The translations under genes and the position numbers were made by a program. From QHXM01 sp963697975 (GTDB lineage: Bacteria; Acidobacteriota; Blastocatellia; Pyrinomonadales; Pyrinomonadaceae), in contig OY969111.1 of NCBI GenBank assembly GCA_963697975.1, positions 2,976,001 through 3,040,000 on the forward strand: a stretch of DNA of 64,000 nucleotides, given 5' to 3'. The notes under the pieces are model-generated. The model was given only the letters and a program-made list of their open reading frames with translations. It was not told the origin of the DNA and did no database searches. Positions 15,121-23,490 of the stretch are shown in pieces (positions within the stretch are counted from its first letter, which is position 1; each line of letters starts with the position of its first letter).

Positions 15121-18039
15121 ATGAATCTGGATAAACTTAATCAACGTGTCAGCGCCGCTCGCAAGGAAACAGAAGCGCGTGGGGAGACTTTCTATCCCGG
15201 CCCAAGCCGCATTCATCTCGCGGCCTTTCCACCGAAAGAGCGCTGGGATGATTGGGTGGAGTTGGACTCGCGCGCGTGGCCGGAGCGTAAAGAGCGGCGC
15301 TACATGCTCGTGCCGACGACGTGCTTCAACTGCGAGTCGGCGTGCGGGCTTTTGGCTTACATTGATCGAGAGAGCTTGCAAGTACAAAAATTCGAGGGTA
15401 ATCCTGAGCATCCGGGGTCGCGCGGGCGCAACTGCGCCAAAGGTCCGGCGACGCTCAATCAGGTGACAGACCCCGACCGCATTCTTTATCCGTTGAAGCG
15501 CGCGGGCAAGCGCGGTGAAGGTAAGTGGACGCGCGTCAGTTGGGATGAAGCCTTGAACGATATCAGCGGGCGCATCCGCAAGGCCATCGTTGAAAAGCGG
15601 CACAACGAGATTATGTACCACGTAGGCCGCCCCGGCGAGGATGGGTTTACCGAAAGAATCCTCGCGGCGTGGGGCGTGGACGGGCATAACTCGCACACGA
15701 ACGTTTGCTCATCGGGCGCGCGCGCGGGCTATCAATACTGGATGGGGCTTGATCGTCCGAGTCCGGATCACGCGAACGCTCGTGTCATCCTTCTCATCAG
15801 CTCGCATCTGGAAACAGGCCACTACTTCAATCCACACGCGCAGCGTGTGATTGAAGCCAAAGCGCAGGGCGCAAAGCTCATCGTCTTCGACACGCGACTC
15901 TCGAACACGGCGACGCATGCGGACCTTTTCGTCTCGCCTTATCCCGGCTCTGAAGCGGCCATCATGCTCGCGATTGCGAACTATCTGATTCAGAATAATC
16001 TCTACAACCGCGAGTTCGTGCGTCGCTGGTGGAACTGGGAAGAGTACTTAGGAATAGAGCATCCTGAGCTTGAGACCACTTTCGAGAATTTCGAGAGCGT
16101 GCTGAAGACGCTTTACGAAAGCTACACGTTTGAATTCGCTGCGGCAGAATCGGGCGTTGACGCGAGTGTGATTGAAGAGATTGCGAAAGTCGTCTCGACC
16201 GCAGGCACGCGGTTTTCGAGTCATAACTGGCGTTCGGCTGCTGCGGGCAATAGCGGCGGCTGGATGGTCGCGCGCACGCTCTTTATGTTGAATGCGCTCC
16301 TTGGTGCGGTTGCTACAGAGGGCGGAGTCTTCCCGAACGCGTGGAACAAGTTTGTTCCGAAGCCGATTTACACGCCGCCGCATCCGCCCCGTTGGAACGA
16401 ATTGACGTGGCCGCGCGAGTATCCGCTCGCCATGAACGAGCTATCTTTCCTGTTGCCGCATTTTTTGAAAGACGGGCGTGCGCGACTGGATGTCTACTTC
16501 ACGCGCGTTTACAACCCCGTCTGGACGAACCCCGACGGCTTCTCGTGGGTCGAAGCTCTCGCGGACGAAAATTTGATTGGCTGCTATGTGGCCCTGACGC
16601 CGACATGGAACGAGACCGCCTACTTCGCCGATTACATTCTGCCGATGGGACATGGCTCTGAGCGGCATGACGTTCATTCCTACGAGACGCACGACGCGCA
16701 GTGGATAGGTTTTCGCCAGCCGGTCCTGCGCGCCGCGCGCGAGCGCATGGGCGTGAAGGTCAGCGACACGCGCCTCGTCAATCCCGGCGAGGTCTGGGAA
16801 GAGAACGAGTTCTGGCTTGAATTGACGTGGCGCATTGATCCGATGGGAGATTTAGGCATCCGGCAGTTCGTCGAATCGAAACGCCACGCGGGCGAGCGCC
16901 TCTCGGTGGACGAGTATTACGAGTATATGTTCGAGCATTCCGTGCCGGGATTGAAAGAGCGTGCCGCGCAGGAAGGCTTGACGCCGCTTGAGTTCATGCG
17001 GCGCTACGGCGCGTTCGAGATCAGCAAGAAGGTCGGGGCGATTTACGAAGAGACTGTCCCGGCGGATGAACTGGAAGACACGCGCGTGGACAGTTTTGGC
17101 CGTGTCTATACGAAAGCGCCGAAGCCTGCTTCACCGAACATCGTCCCGCTCCCCACACCTGACCCTGACACAGAAGGGCGTCGTCTTGTCGGCATTAAAC
17201 TTGAAGACAAAATCCTGCGCGGCTTTCCCACACCGAGCGGGCGGCTTGAGTTCTACTCGCGCACGCTCTCTGATTGGGGCTGGCCGGATGAGAGCATCCC
17301 CGTTTACCTCAAGAGCCACATTCATCCCGACAACCTGGCGGAGGATCAGACGGTTTTAATCTCCACCTTCCGCCTGCCCGTGCAAATTCACACGCGGTCG
17401 GCCAACGCCAAGTGGCTGGACGAAATCGCGCACACTAATCCGCTGTGGATTCATCCCAGTCATGCCGCGCGTTTGGACGTGAAGACAGGTGACGTGGTGC
17501 GTGTCGAAACTGAGATCGGCTATTTCGTCGTCCGCGCGTGGGTGACGGAAGGCATTCGTCCCGGCATCGTGGCGTGCAGTCATCACATGGGACGGTGGAA
17601 ACTGACCGACGAAGGGCAGCGACAGTTGATGGCGACCGTCTCGCTCGATCATCAGGGAAATCGCTGGGGCTTGAAACGCGAAAAAGGCGTTGCGCCTTAC
17701 GAGTCTTCAGACCCGGACACGCTGCGTATCTGGTGGACGGACGTGGGCGTGCATCAGAACTTAACTTTCCCAGTGCATCCAGACCCGGTGTCCGGGCAGC
17801 ACTGCTGGCATCAGGCCGTGCGCGTGAGACGAGCCGAAGCCGGAGACCGTTATGGAGATATTTCGGTAGATGTGAAGCTGGCGCGCGAGGTTTATCGCAA
17901 GTGGCTCTCAATGACCCGCCCCGCAGACACGCATTCGCCCGATGGCACGCGCCGACCTTATTGGTTATTGCGCCCACTCAAACCCGCCAGAGAGTTTTTC
18001 CGTTTGCCCGAGCAAGCGGAATTAGTGGAAGTAAAATAG
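15121..18039 (+). CDS. molybdopterin oxidoreductase (DMSO reductase superfamily)
   Basis: A 972-residue catalytic subunit. The N-terminal [4Fe-4S] cluster ligands are C68, C71, C75 and C105 (CFNCESACG and RNCAKGP). The pterin-binding domains follow (WTRVSWDEAL, then HTNVCSSGARAGYQYWMG, whose Cys may ligate Mo or W). The C-terminal molybdopterin dinucleotide-binding domain is recognisable from NPLWIHPSHAARLDVKTGDVV. No Tat signal is present, so the enzyme is cytoplasmic, unlike periplasmic polysulfide or thiosulfate reductases to which the overall plan is closest. The substrate is unknown. Electrons probably pass to the Fe-S/NrfD fusion encoded at 12106, with a TorD-type chaperone encoded at 22582 for cofactor insertion. 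Confidence 0.88.
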   Translation: MNLDKLNQRVSAARKETEARGETFYPGPSRIHLAAFPPKERWDDWVELDSRAWPERKERRYMLVPTTCFNCESACGLLAYIDRESLQVQKFEGNPEHPGSRGRNCAKGPATLNQVTDPDRILYPLKRAGKRGEGKWTRVSWDEALNDISGRIRKAIVEKRHNEIMYHVGRPGEDGFTERILAAWGVDGHNSHTNVCSSGARAGYQYWMGLDRPSPDHANARVILLISSHLETGHYFNPHAQRVIEAKAQGAKLIVFDTRLSNTATHADLFVSPYPGSEAAIMLAIANYLIQNNLYNREFVRRWWNWEEYLGIEHPELETTFENFESVLKTLYESYTFEFAAAESGVDASVIEEIAKVVSTAGTRFSSHNWRSAAAGNSGGWMVARTLFMLNALLGAVATEGGVFPNAWNKFVPKPIYTPPHPPRWNELTWPREYPLAMNELSFLLPHFLKDGRARLDVYFTRVYNPVWTNPDGFSWVEALADENLIGCYVALTPTWNETAYFADYILPMGHGSERHDVHSYETHDAQWIGFRQPVLRAARERMGVKVSDTRLVNPGEVWEENEFWLELTWRIDPMGDLGIRQFVESKRHAGERLSVDEYYEYMFEHSVPGLKERAAQEGLTPLEFMRRYGAFEISKKVGAIYEETVPADELEDTRVDSFGRVYTKAPKPASPNIVPLPTPDPDTEGRRLVGIKLEDKILRGFPTPSGRLEFYSRTLSDWGWPDESIPVYLKSHIHPDNLAEDQTVLISTFRLPVQIHTRSANAKWLDEIAHTNPLWIHPSHAARLDVKTGDVVRVETEIGYFVVRAWVTEGIRPGIVACSHHMGRWKLTDEGQRQLMATVSLDHQGNRWGLKREKGVAPYESSDPDTLRIWWTDVGVHQNLTFPVHPDPVSGQHCWHQAVRVRRAEAGDRYGDISVDVKLAREVYRKWLSMTRPADTHSPDGTRRPYWLLRPLKPAREFFRLPEQAELVEVK

Positions 18040-18329
18040 TGTGAGAAGACTGCTTGTTGAGGGCGTAGCTCAGAGTTCAACCTTTAGATTGTGTGTTTAG
18101 AAAGCCGTAACCTCAAGGTTGAACTTTGAACTGACCCTTCACTCTCAAATGGTGAGCCTTTCATAATTCTTCCTTACGGTGTAAATTCAAAGCTGCTCGC
18201 TCGCGTCGCACTCCAATTCAGACGTTCAGCGCTTTGTTTACCGGCTGCGGCAAAGCATCTCCTCCCAATCAAACGGCAGCCTCACTCAAGGTAGAGTTTT
18301 CTACCCCCGCGCTATAAGGAGACAAAGCA
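18040..18329. other. intergenic region with an 11-bp inverted repeat
   Basis: Arms AGTTCAACCTT (18074-18084) and AAGGTTGAACT (18115-18125) are perfect but separated by 30 nt. It may end the redox operon; there is no clear T-run. The rest holds the leader of the next gene, with an AAGGAGAC ribosome-binding site at its end. No further gene was seen. Confidence 0.5.
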
Positions 18330-18821
18330 ATGTCCTCAGAGACCAACACCGTCAAGGTGACTGGCTCGATGATCCAGTCTATTAACTACATCCAGAACTC
18401 ACTTGTCATAACCAGCGGTCAACCCTCATCGCCTCCGCCAAGTATCACGCAGACGGGTGCCGATTGGACGATCACACTCAAGTGCGGGCGAAAAAAGTCT
18501 GAGCCTGTAGCCACAAGTTTCAATGCTACTACTGGCGGCACTGTTCATGAGTATGCACCTGACATCGACAGCGACAGCCCCGAAGAACTGAACTTCTATT
18601 TTGGGGTGAAGGTGACAATGCTGTCTGGCGGCACTTCCGCCACCACCACTTTGTATCTTGGGCAGGGAAGCCACGGCGGCACTAACAATTGGTGGATCGG
18701 AGGTAATAGCATCGTTAACGACGGTAAGCCTCTTCTGCTCATAATAAACAATAACCTGATAGTGCAGATTCTCTCTCTGTCAGGCTCGAACGACTCGTTC
18801 AAGATGACCCCGGCGTCATAA
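18330..18821 (+). CDS. hypothetical beta-rich protein
   Basis: 163 residues, rich in Ser, Thr, Asn and Gly, low in charge, with alternating hydrophobic/polar patterns typical of a beta-sandwich. Segments such as TTLYLGQGSHGG and NNWWIGGNSIV stand out. There is no obvious signal peptide (MSSETNTVKVTGSM). The gene has a good ribosome-binding site and is alone on its strand between the molybdoenzyme and a convergent response regulator. I do not recognise the family; a lectin-like or adhesive fold is conceivable from composition only. Confidence 0.65.
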   Translation: MSSETNTVKVTGSMIQSINYIQNSLVITSGQPSSPPPSITQTGADWTITLKCGRKKSEPVATSFNATTGGTVHEYAPDIDSDSPEELNFYFGVKVTMLSGGTSATTTLYLGQGSHGGTNNWWIGGNSIVNDGKPLLLIINNNLIVQILSLSGSNDSFKMTPAS

Positions 18822-19005
18822 GCCAAATTGCTTGCCAACACCGGAGTCTCCACGTCAGATTACTTGTTTGTCCAGGTGCTTGCGGGCAGAGGCGGCCTAA
18901 CCCTTCGCATTCAGCGAGGCCGCAAAGCGAGTTTGTAGTCTTTTGCTCGAACGTCCCACGCGGCCTCACTGAGGCGAAGCCGTATTATGCTTTGTCCTTC
19001 TTATT

Positions 19006-19593
19006 TCAAAACTTGAACAATGGTCTGGGCTTCTTCTTTAGTTGTTGCCACTTCTTTTTAAGCTCCCTGCTGAGGCTGCTGGGTAAGGTTTCAAGCGGCA
19101 CGTTGTTCTCGGCGCAGAACATGCGCCAGAGCATGAAGCGCGGGTCGAGGTTTCCCGTTTCGTCCGTGATTCCTTCTTTTGAACTCTCTGCTTCCATCTT
19201 CACCTGCGGCGTTTCTTTGGGCAGCAGATTGAGTATCAGCTTGCTGAGGCGATCAAAGTCGAAGGGTTTAGTGAGATAGCCGTCGCCGCCTGCGTCGCCC
19301 GCACGCTGGCGAAACTCTTTGGTGTCGAAAGCTGTCAGAAAGATGATCGGCAAATCGCGTATCTCCGGGGTCTGGCGGATATAACGGGTCGCCTCAAGGC
19401 CGTCCATTAACGGCATACTGATATCCATCAGGATTAAGTCGGGCCTGGCCAGCTTGGCAATCTCCACTGCCGCTTCGCCGTTGACAGCGGTTAAGACGCG
19501 ATAGCCCAGATTCTGCAACCAGAGACTGACGAGCACCAGATTGTCGTTCTGATCCTCCGCGACAAGAATGGTTTGATGATTATCCGGTGACAT
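19006..19593 (-). CDS. response regulator with C-terminal helical extension
   Basis: A receiver domain of about 120 residues followed by about 75 residues with no known output domain. D57 in PDLILMDISMP is the phospho-acceptor, Thr is in IIFLTAFD, and Lys109 is in DGYLTKPFDF. The C-terminal part (FMLWRMFCAENNVPLETLP, then a Lys-rich end) is helical and basic and could bind a protein or nucleic acid partner. No kinase gene is nearby. It is read in the same direction as the upstream peptidase gene but is separated from it by a strong hairpin. Confidence 0.88.
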   Translation of the reverse strand: MSPDNHQTILVAEDQNDNLVLVSLWLQNLGYRVLTAVNGEAAVEIAKLARPDLILMDISMPLMDGLEATRYIRQTPEIRDLPIIFLTAFDTKEFRQRAGDAGGDGYLTKPFDFDRLSKLILNLLPKETPQVKMEAESSKEGITDETGNLDPRFMLWRMFCAENNVPLETLPSSLSRELKKKWQQLKKKPRPLFKF

Positions 19594-19637
19594 AAAGCAG
19601 GAGTCAGAAGACAGAAGTCAGGAGTCAGTGGAAAGTC

Positions 19638-19683
19638 TCTCTCATCAGTCCAGACTGCTACAGCAGTCTGGACTGATGAGAGA
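19638..19683. repeat. 22-bp perfect hairpin with 2-nt loop
   Basis: Arms 19638-19659 and 19662-19683 are fully complementary and separated by two bases, so this would fold into a very stable stem. Neither side shows a T-run. It lies 14 bp beyond the stop of the S15 peptidase gene and is preceded by GTCAGAAG/GTCAGGAG repeats at 19607-19629. Confidence 0.8.
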
Positions 19684-19697
19684 CAACGCTTGCCCGT

Positions 19698-21647
19698 TTA
19701 TCTCTTCACAATCGGCAGCACGATGCGCGAGTTGTTTGCGCCGCCGCGATAAACGCGCTCGGTCGCTTTTTGAAAGTCTGCGTTTCCCGCTTGTTTATAG
19801 TTCGGGACAAACTTTTGCGGGTTGCGCGCGACGAGCGGAAACCACGTACTCTGGATTTGCACCATGATGCGGTGTCCCTTCTTGAAGGTATGCACCACGC
19901 CCGGCATCACGAAAGAGATTTTCGCGGGCCTGTTCGGCTCTAATGGTTCAGGCTTTTCAAAGCTGTTGCGAAAACGCGCCGGAAACGGCTCGCCGCGAAG
20001 CAGCATTTGATAGCCGCCGGGCACAAACGGGTAGCCCCCCGAAGCCTCAGGTGGTTTGACGCCTTCGGGGTATTTGAAATCGTCAGGGAAAACGTCAATC
20101 AACTTGACGACGAAATCCGAGTCCGTCCCGCTCGAAGCGACGATAAGCTGCGGCTTGATGTCGCCCGCGACCGTGATGTCCTCGGTTAAGGGTTCGGTCT
20201 GGTAAACCAGTACATCGGGGCGTCCAGCTACGAAGCGCTGGTCTTCGGTCATAAACTCACGCGGGTAATTGAGCGTGATCTTTTGCGTGTAGGGAACGGG
20301 CTTCATCGGGTCGCTGACATACTCGTCATAATCCGCGCGCCCTCCGCTGCCGACCGCATCTGTGAATGAAAGTTTGCCGTTGGCCGCCAGATAGAGAGGC
20401 GTCTCGGTTGCGCCCTGCGGCTCCCATGCGGTGAAGTCTCGCCACTCGTTCGCGCCGGTGTCGAAGGTGTTGACTTCTTTGATTTGCGAGATGTCGCCTT
20501 TGTCTTTCAGGAAGTGATTGAAGAAGGGTAGCTCAAAAGTTTTCTGATAATGGGGTCCGGTCTTCTGCCCGAAGTAAGCCGTGCCGAGCCAGTCGCCTTC
20601 AGCGCGCACCCAGCCGCCGTGAAACCAGGGACCCATCACGAGGACGTTGAAGATGCCCGGATTCTGGCGTTCGATGTATTGATATGTCTTGAGCGCACCA
20701 TACAGGTCTTCATCATCGTACCAGCCGCCGACGGTCATCACGGCTGTCTTGATGTTCTTCAAATGCGGCAGAATGTTGCGCGCCTTCCAATAATCGTCGT
20801 AGTTCGGATGCGCCATCATGTCGTCCCAGAACTTGATGCGAGCGCCGTAGTTTTTCTGGTAAAGCTCGCCGGAATTAGCCAGCCCACCCATCTCCAGATA
20901 AAACTTGTAGCCGTCTTCCGTTCCCCATTTGAACGGCTTGAGATACTCGAAACTTGAAACCGGGACGGGACGCGGCTGATCCAGAAAGCCAAAGAAGCCG
21001 TAGTTCTGTGCGAGGAACAAAGCTCCGTTGTGGTGCGCGTCGTCACCTTTAAACCAATCCGAGACGGGAGCCTGCGGGCTGATGGCTTTAATCGCCGGAT
21101 GGCTATCAATCCCGGCGGTCGAGGTGTAGAAGCCCGGATACGAGATGCCGTAGACGCCGACGCGCCCGTTGTGGTTCGAGACGTTTTTGACGAGCCAGTC
21201 AACCGTGTCGTAGGCGTCTGAAGCTTCGTCAAACTGCTTTCCCGTTTTGTTCGGAATGTGCGGGCGCACGTCCTCAAACTCGCCTTCGCTCATCAGTCGC
21301 CCGCGCACGTCCTGATAAACGAAGATGTAGCCTTCGCGCGCGAAAAGGTCGTCGGGGCCGAGCGAAAATTTGTATTTGTCCGCGCCGTAAGGGAAGACGC
21401 TATAGGGCGTGCGGCTGAGCAGGATCGGGTACTTCTGCGAAGCATCCTTCGGCTCGTAAATCGAGGTGAAGAGTTTCACCCCATCGCGCATCGGAATCAT
21501 CACCTCGCGCTTCGTGTAATTATTCTTGATGTAATCGGCCAGTTCCTTTTGCTGTGGACTCAACTGCTCCTGCGCGCGCGGCGTGATTGAGCAAACGATT
21601 GCCAGCAAGACGATAGCCGTTAGATTAAAGAGACGAGACGGTTTCAT
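19698..21647 (-). CDS. CocE/NonD family X-Pro dipeptidyl-peptidase-like hydrolase (S15)
   Basis: A secreted 649-residue serine hydrolase. A signal peptide (residues 1-24) precedes an alpha/beta-hydrolase domain whose nucleophile is Ser169 in GVYGISYPGFY. The N-terminal motif MIPMRDGVKLFTSIYEP is diagnostic of the family, as is the C-terminal jelly-roll domain (about 420-649) ending with FKKGHRIMVQIQSTWFP, where the catalytic His is expected in the GHR segment. Family members are exopeptidases releasing X-Pro dipeptides or acyl-ester and beta-lactam acylases. With several large proteases in the window, a peptide-degrading role is plausible. Confidence 0.9.
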   Translation of the reverse strand: MKPSRLFNLTAIVLLAIVCSITPRAQEQLSPQQKELADYIKNNYTKREVMIPMRDGVKLFTSIYEPKDASQKYPILLSRTPYSVFPYGADKYKFSLGPDDLFAREGYIFVYQDVRGRLMSEGEFEDVRPHIPNKTGKQFDEASDAYDTVDWLVKNVSNHNGRVGVYGISYPGFYTSTAGIDSHPAIKAISPQAPVSDWFKGDDAHHNGALFLAQNYGFFGFLDQPRPVPVSSFEYLKPFKWGTEDGYKFYLEMGGLANSGELYQKNYGARIKFWDDMMAHPNYDDYWKARNILPHLKNIKTAVMTVGGWYDDEDLYGALKTYQYIERQNPGIFNVLVMGPWFHGGWVRAEGDWLGTAYFGQKTGPHYQKTFELPFFNHFLKDKGDISQIKEVNTFDTGANEWRDFTAWEPQGATETPLYLAANGKLSFTDAVGSGGRADYDEYVSDPMKPVPYTQKITLNYPREFMTEDQRFVAGRPDVLVYQTEPLTEDITVAGDIKPQLIVASSGTDSDFVVKLIDVFPDDFKYPEGVKPPEASGGYPFVPGGYQMLLRGEPFPARFRNSFEKPEPLEPNRPAKISFVMPGVVHTFKKGHRIMVQIQSTWFPLVARNPQKFVPNYKQAGNADFQKATERVYRGGANNSRIVLPIVKR

Positions 21648-21820
21648 AAATCCCCCCGACAGACTTGCGAGTGCTAAACATTAAACGCATTCTCTCTTAA
21701 CAGCGACGCATAGGCAAGACATCCCCAAGCCGCCCCCAATTTCACGGCAGCAAAGATTGAAATTGAGCGCGCATGTTTAATGTGGCACCTTAGCGCAGGA
21801 TGGTATTATGGGTACGCGCT

Positions 21821-22333
21821 ATGAAGGAAACCTTCAAGATTATTAACCGGATGGTCGAAGACGGCGTGATAGAGACTTATGCTGTTGGTGGGGCTATCGG
21901 AGCGATGTTCTACGTCGAGGCTTTCGCTACAGAGGACATAGATATTTTCGTCACGATGCAGCCCGCCGCAAACAGTCTGTTCGTTTCTCTTGATCCTTAT
22001 GCCGCGTATTTAGCGCAGAGAGGTTACAAACGAAAGGGCGAGGGCTTCCTGATCGAAGACTGGGTCGTTCAGTTTATCCCTGTTCACAATGAATTGATAG
22101 AACAAGCCTATCTCGAAGCCCAGTATCAGAACTTCGCTGACATTCCTGTTAGAGTTATACGCGCCGAACATTTAGTTGCTATCATGTTGCAGACCGGGCG
22201 ACCTAAAGATTACGCCCGCGCACATATGTTTCTCCAGCAAGATGTCCTCGACGCGGACGTTCTGGCAGACATTGTGCAGCGGCATGGGCTGGAAGATAGG
22301 TGGCAAGAACTTATTCGATTAAGGATCATTTAA
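21821..22333 (+). CDS. nucleotidyltransferase-fold protein (AbiEii/DUF6036-like)
   Basis: About 170 residues. The nucleotidyltransferase signature is seen as TYAVGGAIGAMFY followed by the metal-binding pair in ATEDIDIFV. The C-terminal half contains RAEHLVAIMLQTGRPKDYARAHMFL, the helical region typical of AbiEii-like and related proteins, whose members include toxins that modify tRNA. The start is uncertain: ATG at 21800 would add seven residues. Its TAA overlaps the next gene's ATG by one base (TAATG), so the two are translationally coupled. A toxin-antitoxin or defence role is inference. Confidence 0.75.
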   Translation: MKETFKIINRMVEDGVIETYAVGGAIGAMFYVEAFATEDIDIFVTMQPAANSLFVSLDPYAAYLAQRGYKRKGEGFLIEDWVVQFIPVHNELIEQAYLEAQYQNFADIPVRVIRAEHLVAIMLQTGRPKDYARAHMFLQQDVLDADVLADIVQRHGLEDRWQELIRLRII

Positions 22334-22542
22334 TGCCAGCGAAGAAGTATCCTGACGTATCCGAACTGTTTCGTCGTCGCGAAGCTGCACGCCGGGAGTC
22401 GGCACAAATGCCGGTCGCGGAAAAAATGGAAGTAGCTACCAGACTGCGCGATGCCAGTGAAGCTTTAGCCGCGACACGCGCCGCGAACAAGGTACGCCGC
22501 ATCGCCCGTCGCACCGCACAAGTTGTCAAACCGCAAAAGTAA
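22333..22542 (+). CDS. small basic helical protein coupled to the nucleotidyltransferase
   Basis: 69 residues, strongly basic, almost entirely helical by composition (SELFRRREAARRESAQMP and ANKVRRIARRTAQ). It begins in the stop codon of the preceding gene. I do not recognise the family. By position it may be the partner or antitoxin of the nucleotidyltransferase, although in classical AbiE systems the antitoxin gene comes first. Confidence 0.65.
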   Translation: MPAKKYPDVSELFRRREAARRESAQMPVAEKMEVATRLRDASEALAATRAANKVRRIARRTAQVVKPQK

Positions 22543-22581
22543 CTAGCCGAGCAAGCTATAGTCCTCTTTTTTTACTCAAAC

Positions 22582-23448
22582 ATGGAACTCTTTCGTGCGC
22601 TCGCCGTATTGGCAGAGCCTCCGACAGAAGAAACCGCGCGCGTATCGGAAGCACTTCGGCTTGGGGCGCTGCCGACGGCTGACGAGTACACGGAGCTTTT
22701 CATCTTCCAGCTTTATCCTTACGCTTCCGTTTATCTCGGCGCGGAAGGGATGCTGGGCGGCGAGGCGCGTGATGCGATCAGTGGATTCTGGCGCGCTCTG
22801 GGAGAAATGCCTCCGGTTGAAGCAGATCATCTGGCAGTGATGCTGGCGCTGTATGCGCGATTGGTTGAGCTTGAAGATGGTGAGAATGAGTCAACTCATC
22901 GCGCGAGTTGGCGTCGGGCGCGGAAGGCATATCTCTGGGAGCATCTTTTAAGCTGGCTGCCGGTTTATTTGAGTAAGCTGGCTGAACTTGCGCCGCCTTT
23001 TTACAGGAAGTGGGGCGAGATTTTGCTGGAGTCGTTGCTGGCCGAGGCGCTTGTTCTGGGCGAGCAGGACTCGTTATCGCTTCATCTGCGCGCGGCCTCC
23101 GGTTTGATTGATCCGCGCCAGAGCGAGGATGCGGGAGAGTTTTGCCAGTCCATCCTGACCCCTGCACGGAGCGGCATGATTCTGACTCGCGCGGACTTGA
23201 CGAAGGCAGGGCGCAAGCTTGGAATGGGATTGAGAATGGGCGAGCGCAAGTTTATTCTCAAGGCACTGCTCGCTCAGGATGCTTCGGCAATCTTCGACTG
23301 GCTGATTGAAGAGGCAATAGTTTGGACGAAACGTCATCAGGAACACCGGGAAGCACTCGGTGGAATCGGCAGAGCATGGGAAGAGAAGTCGAAAGCCGCT
23401 GCCTCGCTCCTTGAAGAGCTTAAAGTATCAGCGCAGGAAGTAGCCTGA
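22582..23448 (+). CDS. TorD-like molybdoenzyme maturation chaperone
   Basis: A 288-residue, all-helical cytoplasmic protein of the TorD/DmsD/NarJ group. The segment ELFIFQLYPYASVYLGAEGM, then GFWRALGEMPPVEADHLAVML and EHLLSWLPVYL follows the conserved order of this family (the D-H pair in EADHLAVM is its hallmark). Such chaperones hold the apo-form of a molybdoenzyme until cofactor insertion. The only candidate client in the window is the molybdopterin oxidoreductase encoded at 15121. At 288 residues it is longer than typical TorD (about 200), with extra C-terminal helices. Confidence 0.82.
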   Translation: MELFRALAVLAEPPTEETARVSEALRLGALPTADEYTELFIFQLYPYASVYLGAEGMLGGEARDAISGFWRALGEMPPVEADHLAVMLALYARLVELEDGENESTHRASWRRARKAYLWEHLLSWLPVYLSKLAELAPPFYRKWGEILLESLLAEALVLGEQDSLSLHLRAASGLIDPRQSEDAGEFCQSILTPARSGMILTRADLTKAGRKLGMGLRMGERKFILKALLAQDASAIFDWLIEEAIVWTKRHQEHREALGGIGRAWEEKSKAAASLLEELKVSAQEVA

Positions 23449-23490
23449 GAAGCACGAAAATAAAATGCCGTCTACACAAGGAGACCAAAA

